Origin: JADJWR01 sp964610575
Lineage (GTDB): Bacteria; Pseudomonadota; Gammaproteobacteria; Burkholderiales; Burkholderiaceae_F
Reading direction: 5' to 3'
Length of the DNA stretch: 16,076 nucleotides
Assembly (NCBI GenBank): GCA_964610575.1
Contig: CAZSYX010000077.1
Span: forward strand, 1 to 16,076
The translations under genes and the position numbers were made by a program. The notes below the pieces were generated by a model. The model ran no database searches. It was given only the letters and a program-made list of their open reading frames with translations, and was not told the DNA's origin. Shown here in pieces: positions 1-10,083 of the stretch (its first letter is position 1; each line of letters begins with the position of its first letter).

Positions 1-809
1 TTGAGCAGGATGCCGCCCTCGCCGCGCACGCCCTCGGTGATCAGCACGCCGGCGCCGGCCACGCCGGTCGGGTGGAACTGCCAGAACTCCATGTCCTCGA
101 GCGGAATGCCCGCTCGCGCAGCCAGGCCGAGGCCGTCCCCGGTGTTGATGTAGGCATTGGTCGAGGCGGCGAAGATGCGGCCGGCGCCGCCGGTGGCCAG
201 CACGGTGACCTTGCCCTCGAGGATCAGCAGCTCCCCGGTTTCCATCTCCAGCGCGACGACGCCGACGCAGTCGCCATCGGCATCCATGATCAGGTCAAGC
301 GCCATCCACTCGACGAAGAACTGGGTGCGCGCGGCGACGTTGCGCTGGTAGAGCGTGTGCAGCAGCGCGTGCCCGGTGCGGTCGGCAGCGGCGCAGGCGC
401 GCGGCACCGGCTTCTCGCCGAAGTTGGCCGAGTGGCCGCCGAACGGCCGCTGGTAGATGGTGCCGTCCGGGTTGCGGTCGAACGGCATGCCGAAGTGCTC
501 GAGTTCGTAGACCACCTTCGGTGCCTCGCGGCACATGAACTCGATTGCGTCCTGGTCGCCGAGGTAGTCCGAGCCCTTGACGGTGTCGAACATGTGCCAC
601 AGCCACTGGTCCTCGGTCATGTTGCCGAGCGACGCACCGATGCCGCCCTGCGCGGCGACTGTGTGCGAGCGGGTCGGGAATACCTTGGACAGCACCGCCA
701 CGTTCAGGCCCGCCTGGGCCAGTTGCAGCGAGCAACGCATGCCGGCGCCGCCGGCGCCGACGATAACGGCGTCGAAGCGCCGGCGCGGCAACGTGGACAA
801 AGCGGTCAT
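1..809 (-). CDS. sdhA: Succinate dehydrogenase flavoprotein subunit SdhA (partial, 3' end outside window)
   Basis: Flavoprotein subunit of complex II, which oxidises succinate to fumarate on the cytoplasmic face of the inner membrane. The first 269 residues are visible and the C-terminal half lies beyond the left edge. The product starts MTALSTLPRRRFDAVIVGAG, with the FAD dinucleotide motif GAGGAG at about residues 18-23. The SHTVAAQGG segment contains His49, the expected covalent FAD attachment residue. HPTG at 246-249 and RGEGG near residue 262 are the usual active-site motifs. The ATG at 809 lies 3 bases after the sdhD stop, so the genes are surely cotranscribed as sdhC-sdhD-sdhA. sdhB would be expected next, outside the window. 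Identification is firm. Confidence 0.97.
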   Translation of the reverse strand, partial: MTALSTLPRRRFDAVIVGAGGAGMRCSLQLAQAGLNVAVLSKVFPTRSHTVAAQGGIGASLGNMTEDQWLWHMFDTVKGSDYLGDQDAIEFMCREAPKVVYELEHFGMPFDRNPDGTIYQRPFGGHSANFGEKPVPRACAAADRTGHALLHTLYQRNVAARTQFFVEWMALDLIMDADGDCVGVVALEMETGELLILEGKVTVLATGGAGRIFAASTNAYINTGDGLGLAARAGIPLEDMEFWQFHPTGVAGAGVLITEGVRGEGGILL

Positions 810-812
810 CGC

Positions 813-1175
813 TCAGACTCTCCAGAGGATCTGCACCGACCAGACCGCGCAGGCAGCAAGCCACAGCACAGTCAGCACGTAGGCGAACAGCCGAACCGAC
901 GTCGGCTTGACGTAATCCATGAAGATCTCGCGCATGCCGACCCACACGTGGTAGATCAGCGCGCCGATCACGACCAGGGTGGCAATCTTGATCCACAGCG
1001 GCGCGAACAGTCCCGCCCAGGTTTCGTAGCCGGCCGGCAGCACGAACAGCGCATAAGCGGCGAAGGCGATCACGTAGACCGCCATCACCACGGCGGTAAT
1101 TCGCTGCGCCAGCCAGTCGCGCAGCCCGTAATGAGCGCCCACCACGAGGCGCTTGGGACCGATATTCGCCGCCAT
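813..1175 (-). CDS. sdhD: Succinate dehydrogenase membrane anchor subunit SdhD
   Basis: Small membrane anchor of complex II, which with SdhC holds heme b and the ubiquinone site. The 120-residue length is usual for the family. Three hydrophobic segments are visible at about 24-46, 58-80 and 95-117. The sequence YHVWVGMREIFMDYVKP (75-91) matches the SdhD signature. By analogy with E. coli, His76 is the expected heme ligand and Asp87-Tyr88 lie near the quinone. The ATG follows the sdhC TAG stop with no base between them, which suggests translational coupling. Only 3 bases separate its stop from sdhA. Confidence 0.95.
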   Translation of the reverse strand: MAANIGPKRLVVGAHYGLRDWLAQRITAVVMAVYVIAFAAYALFVLPAGYETWAGLFAPLWIKIATLVVIGALIYHVWVGMREIFMDYVKPTSVRLFAYVLTVLWLAACAVWSVQILWRV

Positions 1176-1589
1176 CTACAGGACTCCGAACAGCTTCAGT
1201 CCGGCCGCCAGTGTCAGCGGCAGGCTGATGAAATGGACCCAGAGCGCGCTACGCGCTGCCGCCTCCTTCTCGATGCCGATGTGCAGATCGAGCAGCACGT
1301 GACGAATGCCGGTGACCAGATGGTGCAGCAATGCCCAGCAAAGGCCTAGCAGCACGAGCTTGACGAACCAGCCTGAGAGCACCGTCGCCAACCTGACATA
1401 GCTGAGTTCCGAAATCAGGCTCAGATCGAACAGCCACAGCAGGAAAGGCAGCGCCAGGAACATCAGCGCTCCGCTCACTCGATGCAGGATGGAGGTGACG
1501 CTGCCCGCCGGCAGCCGGTAGCGGACGATCTGCGTGACGTGGATGTTCTTGAACTCCGGTCGCTTCTTTTCTTGCAGCGTTGTGCTCAT
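1176..1589 (-). CDS. sdhC: Succinate dehydrogenase cytochrome b556 subunit SdhC
   Basis: Membrane cytochrome b subunit of complex II, 137 residues with three transmembrane helices (about 40-58, 68-92 and 115-135). SILHRVSG (33-40) carries the Ser and Arg (Ser33, Arg37) that correspond to quinone-site residues in E. coli. HLVTGIRHVLLD (90-101) is the heme-ligand helix, with His90 the expected axial ligand. The reading frame stays open 28 codons further upstream. I chose the ATG at 1589 because MSTTLQEKKRPEF matches the normal short N-terminus of betaproteobacterial SdhC and the upstream part has no family character. No clear Shine-Dalgarno sequence precedes it. It is first in the sdh operon and 111 bases downstream of the gntR stop. 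Confidence 0.95.
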   Translation of the reverse strand: MSTTLQEKKRPEFKNIHVTQIVRYRLPAGSVTSILHRVSGALMFLALPFLLWLFDLSLISELSYVRLATVLSGWFVKLVLLGLCWALLHHLVTGIRHVLLDLHIGIEKEAAARSALWVHFISLPLTLAAGLKLFGVL

Positions 1590-1643
1590 GGGAGATCGAA
1601 GCAGAGGACGGGATATGGAGCGGACTCGTGTACAGGGCCGGCT

Positions 1644-1673
1644 ATTCTCGCCGAATTCGTCGCGGCCGAACAA
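1644..1673 (-). promoter_or_regulatory. Weak candidate sdhC promoter
   Basis: In the 111-base gap between the gntR stop and the sdhC start, the minus strand has TTGTTC (1668-1673) and GAGAAT (1644-1649) with an 18-base spacer. The match to sigma70 consensus is poor (3 of 6 and 4 of 6). I list it only because the gap is long enough for sdh to have its own promoter. Alternatively sdh is transcribed through from gntR. Confidence 0.2.
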
Positions 1674-1700
1674 ATCGGACCCGAGCAGAAATGCGCATCG

Positions 1701-2462
1701 CTAGAACAGCTCGTTGTGATAGTGGTAGTCGGTGGTGACGCAGAAGCCGCGCCGCACCTCGACCGGCTGGTCGCGGTACGTGTACGAGACGCGGTCGACC
1801 AGGAGCAAGGGCGAGCCCGCAGCGACCGCCAGCAGCGCGGCAACATCCGCGGCCGCAGCCACCGCGCGGATGCGCTCGTCGGCGCGGATCATGCGCGTGC
1901 CGAACTCGGACTCGAAGAGACCGTACAGCGGCCCGCGGTATTCCGCCAGCCGCTCAGGGGTCAGGCCGCGGAACAGCGATGCCGGCAACCAGATGTCGTC
2001 GAGCACCAGCGGCACGCCGCCGACACTGAGCAGGCGACGCACGTAGATCACCGCGTCGCCACTGCGCAGCGCCAGTTGCTGCGCGACGTCGCCGGCAGCC
2101 TTGGCACGTTTGCACTCAAGGAAGGTGCTTTGCGTGGGGACGGCCTCGCCGTGGTCCGGCACCAGCCGCAGGAAACGGAACTGCGCCCGCGCTTCCTGGT
2201 GGGTTGCGACGAAGGTCCCCTTGCCCTGCCGGCGCACCAGCAGGTTCTCCGCAGCCAGTTCGTCGACCGCCTTGCGGACCGTGCCCTGGCTGACCTGAAA
2301 GCGCGCCGCCAGTTCCAGTTCGCTCGGGATCGGCTCGCCGGGCTTCCACTCACCCTGCTGCAGCCGCTGCACCAGCAGCGATTTGATCTGCTTGTACAGC
2401 GGCAGGAAGACCGCATCGCGCGGACGCTCGGCGGTCGGGGTGCGGTCGGTGTCGGCAGACAT
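1701..2462 (-). CDS. GntR/HutC-family transcriptional regulator with UTRA domain
   Basis: DNA-binding regulator of 253 residues. A winged helix-turn-helix occupies about residues 21-86, with the typical PLYKQIK start, IPSELELAARFQVSQGTVRK recognition region and GKGTFV wing. A UTRA effector-binding domain fills about 105-245; its end has the characteristic pattern of a tyrosine-rich strand followed by a short C-terminus. The family binds a small-molecule effector, and I cannot tell which from the sequence. It lies between sdhC (same strand, downstream) and the divergent mdh. Together with the palindrome at 2508-2521 this suggests control of its own gene, mdh and perhaps sdh. This is inference from position. 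The ATG at 2462 lacks a strong ribosome binding site. Confidence 0.9.
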   Translation of the reverse strand: MSADTDRTPTAERPRDAVFLPLYKQIKSLLVQRLQQGEWKPGEPIPSELELAARFQVSQGTVRKAVDELAAENLLVRRQGKGTFVATHQEARAQFRFLRLVPDHGEAVPTQSTFLECKRAKAAGDVAQQLALRSGDAVIYVRRLLSVGGVPLVLDDIWLPASLFRGLTPERLAEYRGPLYGLFESEFGTRMIRADERIRAVAAAADVAALLAVAAGSPLLLVDRVSYTYRDQPVEVRRGFCVTTDYHYHNELF

Positions 2463-2507
2463 GCGCGAGAAGGTGACGGCCGGTCGCCACCTGCGCCGGC
2501 ATCTTAT

Positions 2508-2521
2508 GTCTTATACAAGAC
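2508..2521. promoter_or_regulatory. Candidate GntR operator (palindrome GTCTTATACAAGAC)
   Basis: GTCTT and AAGAC form perfect 5-base arms around ATAC. The half-site recurs. TCTTAT occurs at 2502-2507 and again at 2509-2514. GTCTTATAC (2508-2516) is repeated imperfectly as GACCTATAC (2519-2527), 7 of 9 identical and 11 bases apart, about one helical turn. AT-rich palindromes of this style are typical of HutC-subfamily GntR operators. The site is 46 bases upstream of the regulator start and stands out in GC-rich DNA. The assignment to the neighbouring regulator is inferred. Confidence 0.55.
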
Positions 2522-2522
2522 C

Positions 2523-2528
2523 TATACT
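2523..2528 (+). promoter_or_regulatory. mdh: Candidate -10 element of the mdh promoter
   Basis: TATACT matches the sigma70 -10 consensus at 5 of 6 positions and abuts the candidate operator. No good -35 hexamer lies 15-18 bases upstream. On the opposite strand TATAAG (2510-2515, also 5 of 6) lies inside the palindrome and could serve gntR, again without a good -35. If used, the mdh leader would be about 150 bases long. Confidence 0.35.
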
Positions 2529-2687
2529 ACGCTTGTTCCGCTGCCGGTCGCGCACCGGCTCCGCCCCCCGCTGGCCGCGCCATCCAGATGCCCAACCCCT
2601 TCCCCACGCACCGGGCCGACCCGACCTTAGTCAAGGTTTCTCGTTCGAGCCTGCGCTAGCCTCTTGCTTCCCTTACGGAGACCACTC

Positions 2688-3677
2688 ATGACCAAGACCC
2701 CCGTCCGTGTCGCTGTCACCGGCGCTGCCGGCCAGATCGGCTATTCGATCCTGTTCCGCATCGCCTCCGGCCAGATGCTCGGCAACGACCAGCCCGTGAT
2801 CCTGCAACTGCTCGAGATCCCGGACGAGAAGGCACAGAAGGCGCTCAAGGGCGTGATGATGGAACTCGACGATTGCGCGTTCCCGCTGCTCGCCGGCATG
2901 CAGGCCTCCAGCGACCCGATGGCGGCGTTCAAGGACGCCGAGATCGCGCTGCTGGTCGGCGCCCGCCCACGCGGCCCGGGCATGGAGCGCAAGGACCTGC
3001 TGGCGGCCAACGCACAGATCTTCACTGCGCAGGGCAAGGCGCTCGACGCATCGGCCAGCCGCAATGTCAAGGTGCTGGTGGTCGGCAACCCGGCCAACAC
3101 CAATGCCTACATCGCGATGAAATCCGCGCCGTCGCTGCCGAAGACCGCCTTCACCGCGATGATGCGGCTCGACCACAACCGCGCCCTGTCGCAACTGGCG
3201 GCACGCACCGCCAAGCCGGTCTCGTCGATCGAGAAGCTCGTCGTGTGGGGCAACCACTCGCCGACGATGTACCCCGACATCCGTTTCGCCACCATCGGCG
3301 GGCAGAAGGCCGTCGGCCTGGTCAACGACCAGTCGTGGTACCGCGACACCTACATCCCGACGGTCGGCAAGCGCGGCGCGGCGATCATCGAGGCGCGCGG
3401 CCTGTCGTCGGCTGCGTCCGCCGCCAGCGCCGCCATCGACCACATCCGCGACTGGGTGCACGGCACCGGCGGCCGCTGGATCACGATGGGCATTCCCTCC
3501 GACGGCAGCTACGGCATCCCGGAAGAGATCATCTACGGCTTCCCGGTCACCACGGCCTCCGGCAAGTACGAAGTGGTCAAGGGCCTCGAGATCGACGAGT
3601 GGTCGCGCGGCAAGATGGACGCCACGCTGAAGGAACTGCTCGAGGAGCGCGACGGCGTGAAGCACCTGCTCGGCTAG
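2688..3677 (+). CDS. mdh: Malate dehydrogenase (NAD-dependent)
   Basis: Cytoplasmic TCA-cycle enzyme converting malate and NAD+ to oxaloacetate and NADH. It has 329 residues, the usual length for the MDH type 2 group found in many betaproteobacteria. The Rossmann motif GAAGQIG is at 12-18. GARPRGPGMERKDLL (91-105) carries the substrate-binding arginines Arg95 and Arg101. MRLDHNRA holds Asp162 and Arg165, and WGNHS holds the catalytic His190. The frame extends eight codons upstream, but I chose the ATG at 2688. It is preceded by GGAG (2677-2680) at good spacing and starts MTKTPVRVAVTGAAGQIG as expected. The gene is divergent from gntR. Confidence 0.97.
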   Translation: MTKTPVRVAVTGAAGQIGYSILFRIASGQMLGNDQPVILQLLEIPDEKAQKALKGVMMELDDCAFPLLAGMQASSDPMAAFKDAEIALLVGARPRGPGMERKDLLAANAQIFTAQGKALDASASRNVKVLVVGNPANTNAYIAMKSAPSLPKTAFTAMMRLDHNRALSQLAARTAKPVSSIEKLVVWGNHSPTMYPDIRFATIGGQKAVGLVNDQSWYRDTYIPTVGKRGAAIIEARGLSSAASAASAAIDHIRDWVHGTGGRWITMGIPSDGSYGIPEEIIYGFPVTTASGKYEVVKGLEIDEWSRGKMDATLKELLEERDGVKHLLG

Positions 3678-3798
3678 GCGCCCGGGCAAGGTGGAAAACG
3701 CCCGGCCCGCAGCACCCGGTTCGCTGTCGGTGGTCGCATCCCGGCCACCGGCAGCGCTGCAACCGGCTCACGCGTCGTTCGCCGGCGACGCGCAGCCC

Positions 3799-4203
3799 GT
3801 GGCGTCGCGATCCTCGGGTCGACGCGGTCGCCGTTTTTCGGAACCCGAGCAGACGCGCGCCGAGCGAACCCTGCTCGTGCTCCTGCTGGTTTCGGTAAGC
3901 AGCGCCGTGATGGCCCAGCCACCCGAACCTGCCGCGGTCGGCCGTGATCGGCCGCTGACCACCACCTGGCTGTGCGAAAACGAGCGCAGCGTGCTGCTGA
4001 ACTTCCACCCGCGCCGGCCATCCGAGGAGGCCTGGCTTACCTACGCCGGCACGCGCGTCGCGGTCGAGCGCGCGCGCAGCGCGTCCGGCGTGTCCTTCGC
4101 CAGCGCGGACGGCAAGGTGAAGTGGCACGAAAAGGGCGACGAGGCGATGCTGCAGTTCGCCGACCTGCTGGCCGAGCCGCTGCGCTGCCGCCGGCAGCGC
4201 TGA
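3799..4203 (+). CDS. Exported MliC-family (lysozyme inhibitor-like) protein
   Basis: Small exported protein resembling MliC/PliC, periplasmic inhibitors of c-type lysozyme. Numbered from GTG 3799, an arginine-rich region is followed by a hydrophobic segment LLVLLLVSVSSAVMA (25-39) with a likely signal peptidase I cut before Gln40. There is no lipobox cysteine, so it should be soluble in the periplasm. The mature part has WLCENERSV with Cys59, SASGVSF (94-100), WHEKGDEAMLQ (109-119) and Cys130. These match the MliC pattern of two disulfide-forming cysteines, the SxSG loop and the KG-acidic-A-L strand. The start is uncertain: the frame is open from a GTG at 3691, which would add 36 residues before the signal sequence, and no start has a clear ribosome binding site. 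It lies between mdh and prpD. Confidence 0.7.
   Translation: MASRSSGRRGRRFSEPEQTRAERTLLVLLLVSVSSAVMAQPPEPAAVGRDRPLTTTWLCENERSVLLNFHPRRPSEEAWLTYAGTRVAVERARSASGVSFASADGKVKWHEKGDEAMLQFADLLAEPLRCRRQR
3807..3838 (+). terminator. Possible rho-independent terminator after mdh
   Basis: GCGATC (3807-3812) can pair with GGTCGC (3826-3831) through one G-T pair across a 13-base loop, followed two bases later by TTTTT (3834-3838). A competing stem, GCGTCG/CGACGC (3802-3825), overlaps it. The stem is short and lies inside the possible N-terminal part of the next gene, so this is tentative. Two further GC hairpins without a T-run lie at 3682-3705 and 3771-3792. Confidence 0.25.
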
Positions 4204-4225
4204 TCGATCAATCTCGCAGACGGCA

Positions 4226-5680
4226 ATGGCGAAGGCGGCCGGTCGACCACCACCGGATGAGGTGCTGGTCGGCATTGCCGACTACGTCACCCGGACGCGG
4301 GTCGGCAGCCGAATCGCCTACGAGACTGCGCGCCACTGCCTGATGGACAGCCTTGGCTGCGCCTTCGAGGCGCTGCACTACCCGGCCTGCACCAAGCTGC
4401 TCGGCCCCGTGGTGCCGGGAACGGTGGTGCCCAATGGGGCGCGCGTCCCGGGCACGCAGTTCCAGCTCGACCCGATCACCGCGGCCTTCGACATCGGCAC
4501 GCTGATCCGCTGGCTGGACTTCAACGACACCTGGCTCGCTGCCGAGTGGGGACACCCGTCGGACAACCTCGGCGCGACCCTCGCCACCGCCGACTGGCTG
4601 TCGCGCACGGCGGTGGCCGGCGGCCGCACGCCGCTCACCGTGCACGACGTGCTCACGGCGATGATCAAGGCGCACGAGATCCAGGGCTGCTTGGCGCTCG
4701 CCAACGCCTTCAACAAGGTCGGCCTCGATCACGTGGTGCTGGTCAAGGTCGCCTCGACCGCGGTGGTCGCACAGATGCTGGGGCTTTCGCACGACGAGAT
4801 CGTCGACGCGCTGTCGCTGGCGTGGATCGACGGCCACCCGCTGCGCACCTACCGCCACGCGCCGAACGCCGGCTCGCGCAAGAGCTGGGCAGCCGGGGAT
4901 GCCACCAGCCGCGGCGTGCGGCTGGCGCTGATCGCCCGCACCGGCGAGATGGGCTACCCGTCGGCGCTGACCGCCAAGACCTGGGGCTTCTACGATGCGC
5001 TGTTCCGGGGCCAGCAGTTCCGCTTCCAGCGGCCGATCGCCCAGTGGAACTGCTATGTAATGGACAACGTGCTGTTCAAGGTCGCCCACCCTGCCGAGTT
5101 CCACGCTCAGACGGCGGTCGAGGCGGCGCTGGCCATTCACCGGGCGATGGTCGCGCGCGGAAAGGACACCGACGACATCGGGGCCGTGACGATCCGCACA
5201 CACGAGGCCTGCCTGCAGATCATCGACAAGACGGGGCCGCTCGCCAATCCGGCGGATCGCGACCACTGCATCCAGTACATGGTGGCGGTGCCGCTGATCT
5301 TCGGCCGGCTGACGGCAGCCGACTACGGGGACGACGTGGCCGCCGATCCGCGCATCGACGCGCTGCGGGCGAAGATCTCTTGCGTCGAGGAGCCGCGCTA
5401 CACGCGCGACTATCACGACCCGGACAAGCGCTCGATCGCCAATGCGGTCAGCGTGCAGTTTGCCGACGGCAGCCGGCTGCCCGAGGTGCTGGTCGAGTAC
5501 CCGCTCGGCCACCGTCGCCGGCGCAAGGAAGGGCTGCCGCTGCTGCTGGAAAAATTTCGCACCAACCTCGCCCGCGTGTTCCCGCCGAAGCAGGCCGCCG
5601 CCATCCTGGAGCTGTGCCTTGACGCGAAGAGGCTATCGGCCACGCCGGTGCACGAATTCGTCGACATGATGGTGATCTGA
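4226..5680 (+). CDS. prpD: MmgE/PrpD family 2-methylcitrate (and probably citrate) dehydratase
   Basis: Cytoplasmic iron-independent dehydratase of 484 residues, the usual PrpD length (E. coli PrpD 483). PrpD dehydrates 2-methylcitrate to 2-methylaconitate in propionate breakdown, and members of the family also act on citrate. Family-typical segments include HPSDNLGATLA, KAHEIQGCLALANAFNKVGL, the AGSRKSWAAGDATSRG stretch and TAKTWGFYDALF. It sits 22 bases after the mliC-like gene and 132 bases before the aconitase, with no prpB, prpC or prpF in view. That placement favours a role beside aconitase in citrate metabolism over a dedicated methylcitrate operon; this is inference. ATG 4226 is the first in-frame start and lacks a strong Shine-Dalgarno sequence. 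Confidence 0.88.
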   Translation: MAKAAGRPPPDEVLVGIADYVTRTRVGSRIAYETARHCLMDSLGCAFEALHYPACTKLLGPVVPGTVVPNGARVPGTQFQLDPITAAFDIGTLIRWLDFNDTWLAAEWGHPSDNLGATLATADWLSRTAVAGGRTPLTVHDVLTAMIKAHEIQGCLALANAFNKVGLDHVVLVKVASTAVVAQMLGLSHDEIVDALSLAWIDGHPLRTYRHAPNAGSRKSWAAGDATSRGVRLALIARTGEMGYPSALTAKTWGFYDALFRGQQFRFQRPIAQWNCYVMDNVLFKVAHPAEFHAQTAVEAALAIHRAMVARGKDTDDIGAVTIRTHEACLQIIDKTGPLANPADRDHCIQYMVAVPLIFGRLTAADYGDDVAADPRIDALRAKISCVEEPRYTRDYHDPDKRSIANAVSVQFADGSRLPEVLVEYPLGHRRRRKEGLPLLLEKFRTNLARVFPPKQAAAILELCLDAKRLSATPVHEFVDMMVI

Positions 5681-5812
5681 TGCAACCTCGCGATCCGCAA
5701 CCCACAAGCCACCCGATCCGACGGTCCGGACCTCGGTGGCCGGGACGAGCGTCGCCTGCAAGGGCAACCACGGAATTCTTTACGATGTTCACATCCGACT
5801 GAGGAACAACAA

Positions 5813-8632
<2,820 letters not shown>

Positions 8633-8661
8633 CGGCGGCGGCGCTCGGCTTAGCGGCGCAC

Positions 8662-8683
8662 GACGGGGGCTGTGGCCCCCGTC
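8662..8683 (+). terminator. Terminator-like hairpin after acnA
   Basis: A perfect 9-base-pair stem, GACGGGGGC / GCCCCCGTC, with a four-base TGTG loop starts 29 bases after the acnA stop. The following bases ACTGTCTCCTCT are only moderately T-rich, so it may be a weak intrinsic terminator or a 3'-end stabiliser. It separates acnA from the lipid-transport operon starting at 8709. Confidence 0.65.
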
Positions 8684-8708
8684 ACTGTCTCCTCTCGGCA
8701 GGCCTTTC

Positions 8709-8954
8709 ATGCAGAATTCATCCAACGAAGTCACCGACACCGCCGTCATCGATCGTGCCGACCTGCCGCGCACCTTCCTCGGCACTGCCTGGCCGCTTGT
8801 CGCCCTGGGGCTGGTGCTGCTGATGCTGCTGCGCGCCTGCGTGCCGGCCGTGGCGCCTTCGACCGTACCGGCGTCGCCAAAGTCCGCCGACGGATCGCCC
8901 AACGGCGCCGCAGCCGCGGCGCAGCGTCCCGAGAAGCCGCCGGCACCCCGATGA
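8709..8954 (+). CDS. Unrecognised 81-residue single-pass membrane protein
   Basis: I do not recognise a family. The product has a hydrophilic N-terminus (about 1-27), one strongly hydrophobic segment TAWPLVALGLVLLMLLRACV (27-46), and a Pro/Ala/Ser-rich low-complexity tail ending EKPPAPR. There is no lipobox arrangement for the single cysteine in RACV. The frame extends upstream past the hairpin to 8586 inside acnA, but MQNSSNEV at 8709 is the first start downstream of the acnA stop and is preceded weakly by GGCAGG. Its stop overlaps the next start as ATGA (8951-8954), so it is probably translated together with the STAS-MlaE permease. It may be an accessory of that transporter; this is positional inference only. 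Confidence 0.65.
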   Translation: MQNSSNEVTDTAVIDRADLPRTFLGTAWPLVALGLVLLMLLRACVPAVAPSTVPASPKSADGSPNGAAAAAQRPEKPPAPR

Positions 8955-10075
8955 CTGCCAACGCCGCAGCCGAGCGCCGCCTCGAACTGAGCGACGACGG
9001 GGTGCGGCTCACGCTCGCCGGCGCGTGGCGGCTGTCCGATCTGCCGGCGCTGGGCGACTCGCTCGCCAGGGCGCAGCCGCGCGCGCCGCTGACGGTCGAC
9101 GGCGGGCACCTGACCTCGCTGGACTCGGCCGCCGCGCTCGAACTGTTGCGCGCCCTTTCGGCGGCGGGACTTGATCCCGACTCGATCCACTGGCATGGCT
9201 TCTCGGCACCGCACCAGCGCGTGCTCGACGACGTGCTGCGCCGGCGCGCGGCGCTGGCCGAGCCGGTGCCGCCGGCGCGCAGCCCCTGGCTCGCCGGAAT
9301 CGGCGAGCGCGCCACCATCATCGCGCGGCAAGGGATCGACCACCTCAGCTTCATGGGCGAGACGCTGGTCGCATTCCTCGAACTGATCACGGCGCCACGC
9401 CGCCTGCGCCCGCGCGAGCTGACGGCGCAACTCGAGCAGGCCTGCCTGAACGCGATCCCGGTCGTGATCCTGGTGACGCTGTTGATCGGCGTGGTGTTCG
9501 CCTACCTGCTCGGGCTGCAGGCGGAGCAGTACGGCGCCAACATCTTCGTGGTCGACGGCGTCGGCATCGGCATGTCGCGCGAGTTTGCGCCGATCATCGT
9601 TGCGGTCATCATCGCCGGCCGCTCCGGCGCCGCCTTCACCGCGCAACTGGGCTCGATGCGGCTGACCGAGGAGATCGATGCCATCCGCACGCTGGGCCTG
9701 TCGCCGATGCAGGTGCTGGTAGTGCCGCGCGTGCTGGCCCTGCTCATTGCCCTGCCACTACTGTCGTTCATCGGACTGGTGGCAGGCCTGGCCGGTGCCG
9801 CGCTGGTGGCCGACGCAATGCTCGGCATCCCGCCGGCGGCCTTTGCCGAACGGCTGCACGACGCGCTCGACATCAAGCACGTCTGGGCCGGTCTGATCAA
9901 GACGCCGGTGTTCGCGCTGGCGATCGCGGTGATCGGCTGCCGCCTCGGCATGCACGTCGGCCGCGACACGCGGGCGCTCGGGCTGGCCACCACCTCCACG
10001 GTCGTGCAGAGCATCGTCACGGTGATCCTGCTCGACGCCAGCTTCGCCGTGCTGTTCCAGGAACTGGGCATCTGA
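8951..10075 (+). CDS. mlaE: STAS-MlaE fusion, lipid ABC transporter permease
   Basis: Inner-membrane permease of a Mla-type lipid transport system, 374 residues. Residues about 10-100 form an N-terminal STAS domain with the LDSAAALELL motif at 57-66. In E. coli this role is played by the separate protein MlaB. The remaining part is an MlaE permease with several hydrophobic helices and the conserved segment EFAPIIVAVIIAGRSGAAF, followed by TEEIDAIRTLG. The start at 8951 gives a four-base ATGA overlap with the preceding small membrane gene. The ATPase gene follows after 8 bases. Known relatives move phospholipids between inner and outer membranes. The direction and substrate cannot be read from sequence. 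Confidence 0.92.
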   Translation: MTANAAAERRLELSDDGVRLTLAGAWRLSDLPALGDSLARAQPRAPLTVDGGHLTSLDSAAALELLRALSAAGLDPDSIHWHGFSAPHQRVLDDVLRRRAALAEPVPPARSPWLAGIGERATIIARQGIDHLSFMGETLVAFLELITAPRRLRPRELTAQLEQACLNAIPVVILVTLLIGVVFAYLLGLQAEQYGANIFVVDGVGIGMSREFAPIIVAVIIAGRSGAAFTAQLGSMRLTEEIDAIRTLGLSPMQVLVVPRVLALLIALPLLSFIGLVAGLAGAALVADAMLGIPPAAFAERLHDALDIKHVWAGLIKTPVFALAIAVIGCRLGMHVGRDTRALGLATTSTVVQSIVTVILLDASFAVLFQELGI

Positions 10076-10083
10076 GCCTGAAC

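Noticed and set aside
72..1349. Long plus-strand open frame (425 codons) opposite sdhA, sdhD and sdhC
   Set aside because: Its translation is Arg/Gln/His/Asp-rich without any domain, and it lies antisense to three clearly recognised sdh genes; it is a GC-rich shadow frame.
4208..5512. Minus-strand open frame (434 codons) opposite prpD
   Set aside because: Antisense shadow of the well-supported PrpD frame, with low-complexity Arg/Val/His/Asp composition.
5723..5732. GGTCCGGACC palindrome in the prpD-acnA gap
   Set aside because: A ten-base palindrome without a T-run or repeat partner is expected by chance in DNA this rich in G and C; it is neither a convincing operator nor a terminator.
5757..5786. 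TACGAT as a -10 box for acnA
   Set aside because: It matches only 4 of 6 positions and no recognisable -35 lies at 16-18 bases; a promoter in the 132-base gap is plausible but I cannot point to it.
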